This document shows positions 44,475 through 55,977 of a stretch of DNA of 64,000 nt, in pieces. Within the stretch, counting starts at the first letter, position 1; every line of letters begins with the position of its first letter. Source of the stretch: Pseudocercospora fijiensis CIRAD86. Taxonomy: Eukaryota > Ascomycota > Dothideomycetes > Mycosphaerellales > Mycosphaerellaceae. The DNA lies in NCBI RefSeq assembly GCF_000340215.1, contig NW_006921534.1, forward strand, positions 1,079,171 through 1,143,170. Direction: 5' to 3'. The notes beneath the pieces were generated by a model. The model had not been told where the DNA came from, did not search any database, and saw nothing but the letters and a program-made list of their open reading frames with translations. Position numbers and translations under genes: made by a program.

Positions 44475-46586
44475 CTACAATTTATATCGCGCAGCGCCTT
44501 GACCTCCAGAACTACTTCTGGCCTCTCTACCTTCAACATCAGTGACCTTGCCCTTCTTGCCAATGACCTTGACATTGCCACGCTTGAGATCTCCAACAAT
44601 GTTCTCCTTGTCCTTCTTGGCCTTCGCAGCCCTGCTCTCATTTGCAGGCTTGGCTTCAGCATTACCATTACTCTTCCTGATCCTCTCCTTCTCACGTCTG
44701 CGTCTTCGCTTGCGTTCTTCACGGGACATCTCTTCACGCGCGGAGGGAAGGCCACTCTTGCCAGCAACTTCCTCCTTTCCGCTTGCCGCTTCACCGGCTT
44801 TGTAGATTTCTTGAGGTGCGAGCTGAGAAGCACCGGCGACCTCACCACCAGCGCTGGGCCGAGCGTCTTCCATGGTGATAGCAGGAGCATCAACTCTGAT
44901 GTCCATTTGCGGAGCTGCTTGCTTCGGCCTAAAATTCCAAGATGATAAGCTGTCGAGCTGAGCAGAGACTTCTTTCCAAAGGCGTTCGATTTCTTTCTGC
45001 TCTTTTTCGAGCTTCTCATCCTGAACGTCGACGTAATTTGGATCTGTGCGCTTTGAATATTCTTCCTCATACTCTTCCGCAAGACCCTTCTTGCTCTTGG
45101 TATCGTCGAGCTCAAAGTCAAGCTTGCCACGCCTGGTGCCGCTTCCTGTCGCGAGGTCATCAGGTCGCCGCCTGACAAGGTCTTGAAAGTCGAATGCAAG
45201 GATGCGTCGCTTGATTAGTTCCTCGATGCTCTCGCTGACCTCTGCTGTAATGACTGGCACTGGCTTTCCTGCTCGTTCGAAGTCGAGATCCTCTTCCAGC
45301 AAGGCATTGGTAGGTCGATCTGCTGCGCGAGCCTCGCCAGATAGTTGCCAGTCTCGTTTCGCTACGTTCGCAGCTTCAAGCTTGCGAATCTCTTCTGCAA
45401 TTTGTGCTTTTCGACGCTCGTGCGCTGATCTCCTCGATCGAGGATCTGCAGGGTCGAGCTGCTCCTGATCATCCTCCTCTTCTGCTTCAGACTCATCCTC
45501 GAAAAGATCGAATTTGACTTTGTCCATGGCTCGCTCAATGTCATCATCGTCTTCTTCTGGCTCTTTCTTGCTCGAGGCAGCGTCTGGGAAATTGTGAGGG
45601 TTGGGTCGGCCTTTTCTGTTCTTCCTCTTCTTCTGTGCAGGCGGAGCAAAGAAATCCTTGTACATGATGTCGTTGGCATTGCCCATGTCGCCCAAGCCAT
45701 CCATAGCGCCACCTTCGAACTCTTCGTGCTCATCTTCGCTCTCAGCATCTGGATCACCAAAGGTCGGTCCGTCCTCTCCGTCGACCTCAGACTCAGCGCC
45801 ATCTGCTTGATCGGCTGCCCCTGCCGCTGCTTGGACACCTGGATCGGCATCCCAATCGATTTCTTCTTCGTCACTTGCAGCCCCATCGTCCTCGCCCCGC
45901 GTGTCTTGCTGTTCCAGAAACTCAGACTGTCGATTAAAGTCGTCTATGGAGAAGAAGCCGTCGTTCAGTCCAAATCTGTCCTGCACCAGTTCAGCGGGCT
46001 CATCGTCAGCGCTTGCCCCGTCGTCCTCATCATCTTGCATGTCGTCAAAGTCGTCGTGCATGTCTTCTATATTGTCGAGGTCGAGCGCGCCTTCCTCCTC
46101 ATCCTCATCTTCCGACGTGTGATACTCCTCCTCGCCATCGTCTACGCCTTCTATCTCGTAATCGACGCCCTCTTCTCCGAGATCCTCCTCATCGTCATCG
46201 CTGTCCTCAAATCCCACAGCTTTACCATTCTTTCTTGGCTGTGCAAAGTCTTTCTGCACTTTCAACTGCTCATACTGCTGCTCAGCCTCATGTCTGGCAG
46301 CCTCAATTACTCTCCGCGCCTGCTCCCAGACTTGATCGACTCCGAAGCCATCTGTGTGAATTTGCTTGAGGCGCAAGATTTCCTCGTCACCGCCTTCGCC
46401 GCGCTTTCGCTTCTTTCGACTCGCCTTGAGTCTCTGCTGCTGCTCTTCGCTGACATCCTGGGCAAGCGGGTCGAGGATGTGCTTGAGGTATGCGACAGCA
46501 TCTGTATAGAGTGGCAGGCTCGGCTGGAGGAAATCGTGTGGCGCCTTCTCCAGGGTTGGCAGGAAGGTCGTCGAGATCGGCGCCAT
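44475..46586 (-). CDS. MPP10: U3 snoRNP protein MPP10
   Basis: Intronless, 703 residues, ATG at 46586. MPP10 is a nucleolar component of the small-subunit processome that scaffolds IMP3 and IMP4 on U3 snoRNA during early 18S rRNA cleavage. The sequence shows the family layout: an N-terminal conserved part (LKQIHTDGFGVDQVWEQ) and long acidic Asp/Glu runs at about 130-290. The patch DFFAPPAQKKRKNRKGRP comes next. The conserved C-terminal region contains RRILAFDFQDLVRRRPDDL, DPNYVDVQDEKL and LDSLSSWNFRPK, and a basic RERKRRRRREKERI-like tail follows. Length is normal for the family. Confidence 0.93.
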   Translation of the reverse strand: MAPISTTFLPTLEKAPHDFLQPSLPLYTDAVAYLKHILDPLAQDVSEEQQQRLKASRKKRKRGEGGDEEILRLKQIHTDGFGVDQVWEQARRVIEAARHEAEQQYEQLKVQKDFAQPRKNGKAVGFEDSDDDEEDLGEEGVDYEIEGVDDGEEEYHTSEDEDEEEGALDLDNIEDMHDDFDDMQDDEDDGASADDEPAELVQDRFGLNDGFFSIDDFNRQSEFLEQQDTRGEDDGAASDEEEIDWDADPGVQAAAGAADQADGAESEVDGEDGPTFGDPDAESEDEHEEFEGGAMDGLGDMGNANDIMYKDFFAPPAQKKRKNRKGRPNPHNFPDAASSKKEPEEDDDDIERAMDKVKFDLFEDESEAEEEDDQEQLDPADPRSRRSAHERRKAQIAEEIRKLEAANVAKRDWQLSGEARAADRPTNALLEEDLDFERAGKPVPVITAEVSESIEELIKRRILAFDFQDLVRRRPDDLATGSGTRRGKLDFELDDTKSKKGLAEEYEEEYSKRTDPNYVDVQDEKLEKEQKEIERLWKEVSAQLDSLSSWNFRPKQAAPQMDIRVDAPAITMEDARPSAGGEVAGASQLAPQEIYKAGEAASGKEEVAGKSGLPSAREEMSREERKRRRRREKERIRKSNGNAEAKPANESRAAKAKKDKENIVGDLKRGNVKVIGKKGKVTDVEGREARSSSGGQGAARYKL

Positions 46587-47173
46587 ACTGTTGACTCTCT
46601 GACTATTCTACAGTTCTCGCGAGCAAGTCCTTCACCCCACTGTCGCTGCCAAAAGATCGACTTGGAGAAATTCTATGCATATCAGGAATTAGGGTTGACG
46701 CTAGTCTCGATATAGGGTAGCCACGGCTTTGGTTCCGCCGTCCATCTGCTCGCTGAGCCTCGCTCCTTCCTCCCTCTCCCCTCCCTCTTTCACGCGCAGC
46801 ACACAGCACAAGCAGTATTCCGCGTGGTAGAGGCTTCCAGCTTCCCCTATCGCGGAATGACTTGGAGCTACTTCCTGGTAATGCCTTCCTTCTGACTGGA
46901 ATCACAGTGCAGTGTCATCATCACCATACACAATGACACAATGATAAAAGCCCACACCAGAGTCTCAGGTCTGATGGCATCACATGTGTCCATATCAGCA
47001 GCAAGAAATCTGCCTGTGAGATGCAAATGAATGGCGGAGCTCGCCGGCCTGGTCGGCCTCTTGCCCGTATCAAACTCTAAAGAGACGCGAGATAGCATGT
47101 CCGGCACGTAAGTACAATTCGCACGCTCCTCACGGACATTGAACCTGTATGCTATCGGAATGCAGAAACCACG
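46587..47173. promoter_or_regulatory. Shared divergent promoter region
   Basis: 587 bp between MPP10 (minus) and the amidohydrolase (plus). It has a pyrimidine-rich tract at 46760-46800. No gene seen. Confidence 0.45.
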
Positions 47174-48624
47174 ATGCTGTATACTCAGGCCACAATCATC
47201 ACCCTCGATCCAACAAGGACGATTATCACCGATGGGGCCATCCTGATCCAAGACACCACGATAGCTGCCATTGGCAAGACATCAGACCTGGCCTCATCTC
47301 ATCCCAATGAAGAGATTGTGCCTCTCCCTGGGCGCATCATAATTCCTGGCCTAATCAATTCACACATGCATACTGCGCAGACAATGCTACGCGGATGTGC
47401 TGATGACCTGGAGCTTGTCTCCTGGTTGTGTGAACGCATTTGGCCACTCCAAGGAAACTTCACAGCAGAAGATGGGCATGCAGCGGCGAGACTTAGTATC
47501 GCGGAAATGCTGAAATCTGGCACAACGTGCTTCCTCGAAAGCATGTTCGCGGATCGCTACGGTTTTGATGGGCTCGCCAAAGCTGTAGAGCAGAGCGGCA
47601 TCAGAGGATGCTTAGGCAGAATCGTAATGGATCAAGGTCGTTACGCGGGTGACGATGACCGCTGGGCCATGCATCCAGGTCTTGTGGAGGACAGAGAAAT
47701 GAGTCTTCTTGGCGCCGTGGCCATGCACGAGAAATGGAACGGAAAAGCAGATGGCAGGATCAAAGTCTGGTTTGGAGCACGCACGCCGGGAGGGTAAGTA
47801 CAGGATTGTAGTCCCATCATCTTGTTGTCGACTGATCACACACACTCCACAGGGTTTCCGAGGCACTTTACAAGGAGATGACTACCATCTCAAAAGCGAA
47901 GAGTATACCAATCACGATGCATTGTGCTGAAGCGCCTGCCGACAAGATATTCTTCGAAGGCCAAGGTCACACTGCGATGTCCTATTGCGACTCTGTCAAC
48001 CTTCTCGGTCCGCAGACTGTCCTCGTTCACATGGTTCATCTGGAAGACAGCGATATCGCCAAACTCGCGGAGACCGGAACGCACATCGTGCATTGTCCTA
48101 GCAGCAACAGCAAGCTCGCTTCAGGATTTTGCCGCGTCCCGGAACTATTGTCCGCAGGCGTCAACGTGACATTAGGCACAGATGGTGCACCTTGCAACAA
48201 TACCTGCGATATGCTGCAAGAAATGCGACTTGCTGGCATACTGCACAAAGTCACACACATGGACCCAACCCTAGTCTCCGCTGAGACTGTGCTTGAGGCC
48301 GCGACCATCAACGGCGCACAGGCCTTGGGGCTTGCGAACGAGATTGGAAGTCTCGAGGTCGGCAAGAAAGCAGATTTTGTCGTTCTCGACATGAGAGCCG
48401 TCCATCTGCAGCCATGGTTCAACCCGGTAAGTGCTGTAGTGTACTCAGCGACTGGCAGAGATGTGGAAAGAGTCGTGGTGAATGGGAAGGAAGTTGTCAA
48501 CAATAGGCAACTTTTGACCATGAACGAAGTCGAAGTCTGGAAAGAGGCAGAGTGGAGGTCGAAAGAGATTGTTAGAAGAGCAGGCTTACAATCAGCAATT
48601 GGAGCTAGGTGGCCAGTGCTGTAG
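47174..48624 (+). CDS. Metal-dependent amidohydrolase/deaminase (ATZ/TRZ, MTA/SAH-deaminase-like)
   Basis: Model join(47174..47793,47853..48624), 463 residues; the 59-nt intron keeps frame. The family hydrolyses C-N bonds of rings using one bound metal, and includes guanine, cytosine and S-adenosylhomocysteine deaminases and the triazine hydrolases. Metal ligands are visible: HMH in NSHMHTAQT (H64, H66), the His in TMHCAE (H230) and the Asp in GTDGAPCNN (D317). H266/H269 in LVHMVHL and HCPSSNSKL are further conserved positions. The C-terminal small domain has GSLEVGKKADFVVLD. The true substrate cannot be told from sequence. It is probably cytosolic, as no targeting signal is seen. Confidence 0.88.
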
Positions 48625-49364
48625 TGTTGTCTACGTCCACGGACTTGGCGAAATGCAGATGTTTCAGCTCCAGACTTGGAAGACAAGCTTCAAGATTGTG
48701 TGAAGGGGCATGGACGCGCAGTATCCAAAGTGATCCGGACACTGGCGAGGACGTGTCTGCTTGGAGGACAGCTGCTCTGCGATATCAAACCCCCTTCGGC
48801 CACTTCCAATTTATTACCCTTGCTCTGCTGATGGAATGGTTTAGCTACATTGACGTTTGTCTTGGCGATCGGATTGATGCATGAAATTAAGCTTGCAGCG
48901 ATTCCAATGTAAGCACCTTGTTATGGGCAAATGCTTCACACCCTGCCCTCAAGTACTGCTGTAGATCATTGCAGCTTCCTGACCATCCGCATAAATCTCA
49001 AGCACAGGTTGAAGCTGCACCATTCCGCGGTTCTCAGAAATGCCAAGGCGCTCGGTTTGACAGCTCTGCACAGCCTCCATTCCGTGGCCCTGGGCATCCG
49101 TCATGATCAACACCATCACGGCCGAAAGCAGCAACAAGTGTGCCTCAGATTATGGGACGTCGTAGCAACGCCACTTTGTTAAGGCTCGAGATCCTTCAGC
49201 TGCGCCTGTGTCTGGCGTGATTCCTCCGCTTTACCTGAGAAAATGTAGCAGTCACCGCACAACAATTTCCCTTCTTCCAATCTCGACTTTCTGACCTGGT
49301 AGTCATTAGCACTCCTTGAATCACGACGCACCGGGCGAAGCGAGGGGCCTCGTATTCTTACATC
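48625..49364. other. Intergenic region
   Basis: Short frames only; no supportable gene. It includes the promoter of the membrane protein gene. Confidence 0.4.
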
Positions 49365-50040
49365 ATGGCTCTCGGTTCCTGGCAATCCAAGCAGACAACC
49401 GCCAGCTGGCAAGACACTGCGAGGCCAATTACATTCCTCCTAGTCATCCTTTGCGCGACTATCATCGCTTTGATTGTAACAATCGCCGTAAATGTTACAG
49501 TTGCGAATGCGCCAGACAATGACCTCGGATACGGGTGAGCAGGACGATTCTCAAGGTGTGTCCCATTGACGTGGTTAGCTGACACATCCACGCAGATTCG
49601 GCTGGGTGCTCATGATGCCAGTTCCTGCTATCGCTTTCGTCTGGACTATCATCGACATCCTCGTCTGCCGCTTTTGGAATTTGCATTCGATCTACTCTCT
49701 CGTCTCGGCAATTCTCCTCGCAATCGGATATGTCATTGTAGGAGTCTTTACTGCGCTGTTCTACAAGTATGTGTCTCAAAAGGTGCATCTTGAAAAAAAA
49801 AAACTAACATGTATACTCAGCTGGAATGATGAGGGTGCATGGGTGCCGAGCATTTTCTTCTTCATCAATGCCATTATGTGAGTGAGCTACTTGAGGTATC
49901 TTAAAGAAGGTCAGAGCTGACATTCTGGATCTAGTCACACAATATTCATGGGCTTTGCGGCGCGTGCAATCCATATTAATGACAAGAACGAGAAGGCCAA
50001 AAAGCTCGATGTTCGCATGTCAGACCTGCAGAAGGCATGA
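49365..50040 (+). CDS. Four-TM membrane protein (MARVEL-like)
   Basis: Model join(49365..49534,49596..49766,49821..49877,49935..50040), 167 residues; three in-frame introns with GT-AG ends. Four hydrophobic segments are seen: ITFLLVILCATIIALIVTIA, VLMMPVPAIAFVWTIIDILV, ILLAIGYVIVGVFTALF, and IFFFINAI running into HTIFMGFAARA. The C-terminus is charged (KNEKAKKLDVRMSDLQKA). The size and layout are those of fungal MARVEL-domain proteins, usually plasma membrane or vesicle proteins, but no diagnostic motif confirms this. The second intron carries a run of ten A residues at 49793-49802. Confidence 0.65.
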
Positions 50041-51408
50041 AGTCTGACTATTTGCGAAAGACACTTGAACAGGATCAGCCACGCCCGAGAAATGACCATA
50101 TTCGGAAACAGACACAGGGCTGGATGGTACTAATGAGGCAGGTAATGTATAATGATTCAATTGAGATGTCTCATGAAAACCCACATCCTACTGACTCGTC
50201 GTTTTGAGCGAACGTGTACGATTTGCGGATTCGCTTTGCCACTTTGATAGTCTGCTTTGTGTGCATCGAGGAGACATCCTGTGACCCGGCTTGGAGCATT
50301 CTAATGTCCCCAAAACGCCTATTTCTGTTATTACTGACGCCGACCATGAAGAGTTCTGGGAAGATGGCTGCAGAGAATCAGCCTCGCAATGCTCAAGCAC
50401 TTTGGCGAATCCTCAATCACGAGCTATGCGCCTTTGCTTCACTTTTCTACTCTGCAAGCTACTAACTATACCAACCATGATCGACCTACCATTCATTCTG
50501 CCAAGACGCCTTTGAATGGCTGAGAGGTTGGTGGAGGTCTGAGTAAGGATGATTTCAAGGCATTCTCCATCGCCCGACCTTTCAATATCTGTGTGCCGCG
50601 TTCTATCCCAGCCTCTTCGTACGGAAAGGGAATCGGAATCGACTGCTAAAGGTCTTGACACTTGTGCTATGCTCATTTCGTAACAACTTTCCACCATCCC
50701 CGCCGACCGAACATTTCTGCAATGGCCGTGTTGCTTGCCAGTGCACAATGTTGAAAGCGTTTATCTTGCCGTCATCCCTCCAACAAGATCAATGGCCGAG
50801 GCACTGTAATGTCATCAGACGTCGCCTTCACAAAGTATTGTGAAGTTCAGGTCTCGGAGATTTCAATAACAGTGACGAAATCTAAGCGTCGTAATAAGGT
50901 CAAATACGCACAATTTTGGCGACGATGTCATCCAATCACCTTCCTCATTGGTCTAGGTTGGTAGCCCAACAATCGCATGCCATGCACCATCGCTAACAAC
51001 ATGCAGTGGCTATGATTTCCGTGCGTTTAAGCTTGAAGTGGTTTGAACTGGCCTATTACTGACATTCATCCAGGCTTGTCATACTCCAGTGTTACGAGCG
51101 CGGGGTGAGTACCTGTCAGCTCTATACGCATTGCGCATAGGTCTTTGCAGCTTCTAACAGCCGTTTCAGAGACCAGGGTTGTACGTATTAAGCCACGCAC
51201 AAATATCTGCACAATCATTCTGATGAGTAACAGCGATTCCCTGATGGGGAGATACCTTTACACTTTTTGCTCGTCGTTGTCGACTTTGAACATTTTTAAA
51301 GAAGGGCAGCTCTTGTAACATGGTCCAGGAATTAGGACCTGCGCCCCTAATCCGTGTCTACCGGATCCCAGTCTGAAAAGTGGTCAGTCGAGAAACTTAA
51401 TGGTTCGT
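50041..51408. other. Gene-poor stretch
   Basis: About 1.4 kb with no domain-bearing frame. Several GT..AG-like islands occur near 51000-51240 but do not join any open frame. Confidence 0.4.
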
Positions 51409-52260
51409 TTAGGGCGGGCGGGAAGCTGTACCGGTTACAAGATACTCGTCCAAGTCGTCCATCTTCTTCATGTCGGCCTCTTCGATCTTGAAGTGGCCGA
51501 TACTGGCGTTCTCCACGATACGCTCCTTGCGAACACTCTTAGGCAGCGGCACGAAGCCATGTTGCAGTGACCACCGAACAAGAAGCTGACCCGAAGTACA
51601 GCTGTATTTCTTGGCAAGCTCAACAATGGTCGGATGCTTCATGCGGAGTGCCCTGGCCAGCGGCGCATACGCCTCTACCACAATGTCATTCTTGAGGCAA
51701 TGCTCGGTGAGTGCCATTCGTGTATTGAAGGGGTGGACTTCGATTTGGTTTACAGCGGGCTTGATTTTTGGCTTGCTCGCAAGCAACTCGTCGATGTGTT
51801 TGTTTCCAAAGTTCGACACGCCACCAATCCTCACCTCTCCCGCCTCAATGGCATCTTCAACGGCTCTCCAGCTGGCGAGCCGAGCCTGCTTACCACCGTA
51901 GGGCGAATGCAGCAGAAACAGATCGATATACCCCAATCCGCATTCTGTCACGCTTTTTGTGATGCTCTTCCTTGCTCTTTCGTAATCGGAATTGCTAGCA
52001 AGCTTGCTTGTATAGTGGATGTCCTCGCGCTTGACTTCTGGGTGTGTCTTGAGATACTCTGATATGCTGTTGCCGACATCGCGCTCGTTTCGGTACATTT
52101 GAGCACTATCAAATGCTCTATATCCGGCATCGAGAGCACTCGTGACAGCCTTCGAAGCTTCCGATCCAGACATCAGGTAGACACCTAGTTGGATGCGTGG
52201 CATAGACGCGCCATTATTGAGTTTGACACGCGAGGCGAGTGAGAACGATTCGTCTGCCAT
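51409..52260 (-). CDS. Aldo-keto reductase
   Basis: Intronless, 283 residues from the ATG at 52260 (MADESFSLASRVKLNNG), the usual start position for the family; in-frame ATGs at 52269 and 52281 are alternatives. It is an NADPH-dependent carbonyl reductase of the TIM-barrel AKR superfamily. The catalytic tetrad is visible: D51 and Y56 (FDSAQMY), K86 (YTSKLAS) and H118 (FLLHSPYGG). The cofactor loop LPKSVRKERIVEN is at the C-terminus (about 240-252). GVSNFG and NQIEVHPFN match AKR3/AKR5 members such as glycerol or methylglyoxal reductases. The substrate is unknown. It is probably cytosolic. Confidence 0.9.
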   Translation of the reverse strand: MADESFSLASRVKLNNGASMPRIQLGVYLMSGSEASKAVTSALDAGYRAFDSAQMYRNERDVGNSISEYLKTHPEVKREDIHYTSKLASNSDYERARKSITKSVTECGLGYIDLFLLHSPYGGKQARLASWRAVEDAIEAGEVRIGGVSNFGNKHIDELLASKPKIKPAVNQIEVHPFNTRMALTEHCLKNDIVVEAYAPLARALRMKHPTIVELAKKYSCTSGQLLVRWSLQHGFVPLPKSVRKERIVENASIGHFKIEEADMKKMDDLDEYLVTGTASRPP

Positions 52261-53004
52261 CTTCCTCATTGCTGCAGACATATGCAGACATACGAGAGTT
52301 GCGGAGAAAGCTGCAAGGCAGAACAGGAACAAGTAGTACCTCTGAGAACCTGTAACGAAGAGATGGGTCGTCTTCTCCTTGCCATGACGTTGTGCCTAGC
52401 CCTTCGGCGTAATGATGCCGATGGTTCTCGGGCCATGCATCTGAAGAAGGATGATATGAATGGCCTGGTGAGGTGAGATATCGTATCTTCGCGATCCTCA
52501 TTGTTACTCCCATCGAACCCGCGTGTTCACTGCTGCAACGCCCGAAAGACCTCGGGATCAGTGAGACGTGATGCGATAATAATAATAATGAGGCGAGGCG
52601 TATACGTAGGAGCCTCGGCCACTCACTACCCGACCATTGGCACGCCTCGCGACGCAGGGTGCGAGCTTTCTGCAGGCAAAATGCTGGCTGGGCGTGGCGA
52701 TTTGAGAGCCTCACGCGGTCGAGGTCCATTTAGCTCTCCTTCCTCCCATATCATCCCTACTGCTTCGCAAAGACGAGGCGGTGGTGCTCACGTTGTCGAG
52801 GGTACCGCCGTCATGATCTCATATTCAAGTCGCAGGGGATAAGGCGCCGACGGGGTAGCGTTTCTGATATATCTTTTTCTGACCGCGGCGATGGCTGACC
52901 GTTCTTCTCCACCCAATAATGACCTACACGACTCTGCCGCTGTGTACTAGTCAACGCCTCGAACGCCTTCCCGCTGCCTAGATTCAGTAAGGCGGTGTAG
53001 TTCA
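52261..53004. other. Intergenic region
   Basis: Divergent promoters of the reductase (minus) and the downstream gene (plus). No gene supported. Confidence 0.45.
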
Positions 53005-54020
53005 ATGGACAGAATGGATCCTTCAGTCCCTCATCAGCAATACTTCGACTTCAAGCCTAGCGCGTACTCAGATGCTTCGGGCGGGAGATCTAGCAGGTCG
53101 AACGCAGGCTCTAGCAGAGGAGCATTTGCAGGTGTAGAAAGGTTTGACAGTGGTATGGAGGATCAGCCTATGTCTGGACTTGGTGACCCCGGCTTCGACA
53201 TCTTGGAGTGGCACCCAGCCTTCCAGTCGTGTCAGCGATACTTTCTCGATCATGCGCAGTACGAAGCGGGCACATTAGCTGTTTGTGCACTGGTCAACAT
53301 TCGACTCCCTCACCAATGGCTAACAACACCTATCACTGCATCACAGCCGCCAGGCTCATCACATTCGCAGAGTGGAGTTGGCGGCAGCACAGCTTTCAAC
53401 TTTACTGCCTACTCACGCGGCAGTGGCATGAACTCGCCCAGATCGAATCGAAACTCACAAGCACCGACCTTCGTATCGCCCGTGCCATATATTCGACGAC
53501 TAGTGGTGACCGGCTTCGACAAGCCTCCCATCCTACACGGTTTCTTCGGCGATGACTACGAGCGAGGTATCATGCCTCACGTCGAATGCGAGCGGCGTAA
53601 CTACCTCTTCGCAGCGAAGCATGGCGGTTGGCGCAGCTGCAAGAAACAGTACGACGTCGGAAGTGGCCACGGCGGCGACGAAAGCGTGCCCTTCATGAAG
53701 CCATTGGGTGAGGCAAAGCAGCAAGAACTCACAGGGGCAGAGAAGGCATGGAGTGACTGGCTGGCTATGGAAGATTGGATGGTCGGGTAAGTAATGTTCG
53801 AGGGAGACATACAACGCAGATGTGCCATACTTTGCCTCGCTTTATTGCACCAGACCAGAGCACGAATGTAAGCTAACATTCGGGCAGGCCTCGTGCGCCT
53901 GAGGACGAAGGTGGTGTCGGCACAAGACAAGGACATCGCAGGTCTGCATCGCGTAGAGGCATGTCAGATGGCCTGCCAGATGGGTACGATGGGTACGATC
54001 GCATCCACGCTATGGTTTGA
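53005..54020 (+). CDS. Conserved-looking hypothetical protein
   Basis: Model join(53005..53786,53888..54020), 304 residues; the 101-nt intron has GTAAGT...GGCAG. The N-terminal 60 residues are Ser/Gly-rich (GGRSSRSNAGSSRG). A compact segment follows (FDILEWHPAFQSCQRYFLDH, then YEAGTLAVCALVNIRLP). After a Ser/Pro spacer comes VPYIRRLVVTGFDKPPILHG with FFGDDYERGI and a His/Cys-containing HVECERRNYLFAAKHGGW. The second exon is Arg/Gly/Asp-rich. I do not recognise a named family. The even exon quality and folded-looking middle support a real gene. Confidence 0.7.
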
Positions 54021-54929
54021 CAGCCTCACTGATCCTGCATAGTGTTCCGGATGGGCACAACTCGCGATAGGAACGCGAGCGTCTCCCACTGAACGTGGCC
54101 CAAAGACGTTCTCGCTCGCCTCAACGGGAGTCTTTACAACACGCACGGAGTGGGAAGGCGCGCTTTGCGAGAGATGATTGAACAGCCGCAATTGGCTGCG
54201 GAATACCAAGAACCATCCATACCTATGGATACACAAGAGAGATTTTGCTGAGTATGCACCACCAAAGCAGAGCAGTAGCACGACATCGGTGAGCTACGAT
54301 GTTGCAGGAGCAGGGGCAAATCTGTTTGCTTGCTGGATCTATTGTCTCTTGACAGCCAACACGAAATGGTCGTTGTCACTTTGACGTCTCCACAGATTTA
54401 TGAGCACACCTCTGCCGCTGCTAAGAGCTCTTGCATAGAGATGAATCTTTGCTGGAGTTCCGCATATCAAGACGCATTTCTCACCCGGACAGACAGACCA
54501 TCGTCGTTCTCACTGCGGATCGCATAGACGTCGGCAGGACCTGCAAGCAGTGTAGGCTCTCGAAATTGACTCTGCTTCGTAATCGATCGCGCCGTCGAAC
54601 TCGAGATCCACGAAGTTATCCGCGAGGCGAGGATGTCGAGCTTGAATTTGGATGTTTTGACGCTGCAAAGAGCTGCTTATCTTATTGCTGTTAAGAAACG
54701 CGATTCTGAACCAGCTGCAAAATTGCATTGTGCCGTGCCGATAAGAATCTGCAATCTATTTTGGATGTGAAGATCGAGTTGTCAATCGGAGTGGACGCAC
54801 TTGCTCATATCCAGCCATCGGCTATCTCGGCAAGCCGAACGTCTGCCGTCCGAGTCCTGTCCGGCAAGAATCATCCATTCTGGAAGTGACCCAGTCCACA
54901 CAACATCGAGACACACCAAACTCGCCAAT
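54021..54929. other. Intergenic region
   Basis: Separates the hypothetical gene from the F-box-like cluster. No supportable gene. Confidence 0.4.
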
Positions 54930-55628
54930 ATGGCAACCTCGGCGAAAGATCGAGTCTTCCGGACTCCTGAACTCCTCGAAGCCATCCTGCTGCAGGATGT
55001 GCCCATGCTGCAGCTCTTCGTCATTCAGCGCACCTGCCGCGCCTTCCTGGAAACCATCAACGCCTCCATTCTGCTTAAACGCGCCATGTGCCTCGAGCCG
55101 CTTCTAGGCTACGCAGAGAACGTTTGCAACTATCGGCAGAACATCAACCCTCTATTGCCGACAGTGCTCTTCGTGCCAAACGACAGCACGGACGGCGACG
55201 GCGTGCTCTTCTCGGCTGCGTGGCAGCGCAACAGCATCGATATAAGATCACACCTCGACTTCCACATTGTTTCAGAGGGAACCCTTCCACAGCCATATGA
55301 AATGCAGCGCCAGCGTTTGGACGATGTATCACAGTCTTGGCATCGAATGCTGGTATTTCGCCAACCCGATACTCAAACAGACTTGTTTCGGACCCTTCGC
55401 ACAAAGCCCCGGCCTGTGAAGAGTAGATCTCAACGCGAACTTCACTGGGACGCCTTTTTCAAGCCCGACATCACCATGGGTGACCTGTACACTGGAATGA
55501 TGTTGGCATACAGAAGATTCCTGAAGGCCAGAGCTAAGGGCAAGAAGAGGGCGAGCGACTACATTCTGGAACATGGCGGAAAGATGGACAACATCATGGA
55601 ATTGGCTTCCGATGCTGAGGATGATTGA
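54930..55628 (+). CDS. F-box-like protein, cluster copy 1
   Basis: Intronless, 232 residues from the ATG at 54930 (MATSAKDRVFRTPELLEAIL). The F-box-like motif is at about residues 9-45: TPELLEAILLQDVPMLQLFV then IQRTCRAFLETI. It is followed by LKRAMCLEPLL and INPLLPTVLF, the order also found in the three genes downstream. SQSWHRMLVFRQP near 145 is a family motif and the tail is Lys-rich then acidic. F-boxes normally bind SKP1 to bring substrates to SCF ubiquitin ligases. Whether this degenerate form does so is not known. Confidence 0.7.
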   Translation: MATSAKDRVFRTPELLEAILLQDVPMLQLFVIQRTCRAFLETINASILLKRAMCLEPLLGYAENVCNYRQNINPLLPTVLFVPNDSTDGDGVLFSAAWQRNSIDIRSHLDFHIVSEGTLPQPYEMQRQRLDDVSQSWHRMLVFRQPDTQTDLFRTLRTKPRPVKSRSQRELHWDAFFKPDITMGDLYTGMMLAYRRFLKARAKGKKRASDYILEHGGKMDNIMELASDAEDD

Positions 55629-55977
55629 GAAAATGGATGTCCGAGGTAGAGGTTTGCGGCACACTGTGGGCTTTGCCAAAGACACCATAGCTGGTGTAGA
55701 GGTTGTCGAGAGCGTGCTGTCGAGAGCGTGTCGTCGAGAGCGTGTAAGACAGCAGTAGATACGTTGACAGCGCAACACAAACAATTTGCAAGACGCGGTC
55801 TTGCTCGCACTTACTGGGTTCGAAGCACTGACCGGCATGTTCGAGCTCCCTCAACAGTACTTTGGGAAACCATTTCAAGTCAACGACCTTGCACCTCACG
55901 CCCGCATCATTGAAACAAAGCTCGACTTCCGGCACCTCATCGAACTTAAACTTGAGCGAGCATCAAATGTATGCAGT
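55629..55977. other. Intergenic spacer
   Basis: Three near-identical words GAGAGCGTG(C/T) occur at about 55708-55744. No gene supported. Confidence 0.4.

Noticed and set aside
44138..45199. 353-codon minus-strand ORF in another frame of MPP10
   Set aside because: Shadow of MPP10: highly basic, no domains, no ATG-supported start of note.
45594..46715. 373-codon plus-strand ORF antisense to MPP10
   Set aside because: It mirrors the acidic low-complexity repeats of MPP10; the opposite frame has strong family motifs.
52991..53050. tRNA-like sequence (GTAGTTCAATGGACAGAAT) near 53000
   Set aside because: A D-arm-like word is present but no T-arm (GGTTCGA) or closing acceptor stem follows, and it overlaps the start of a good protein-coding exon.
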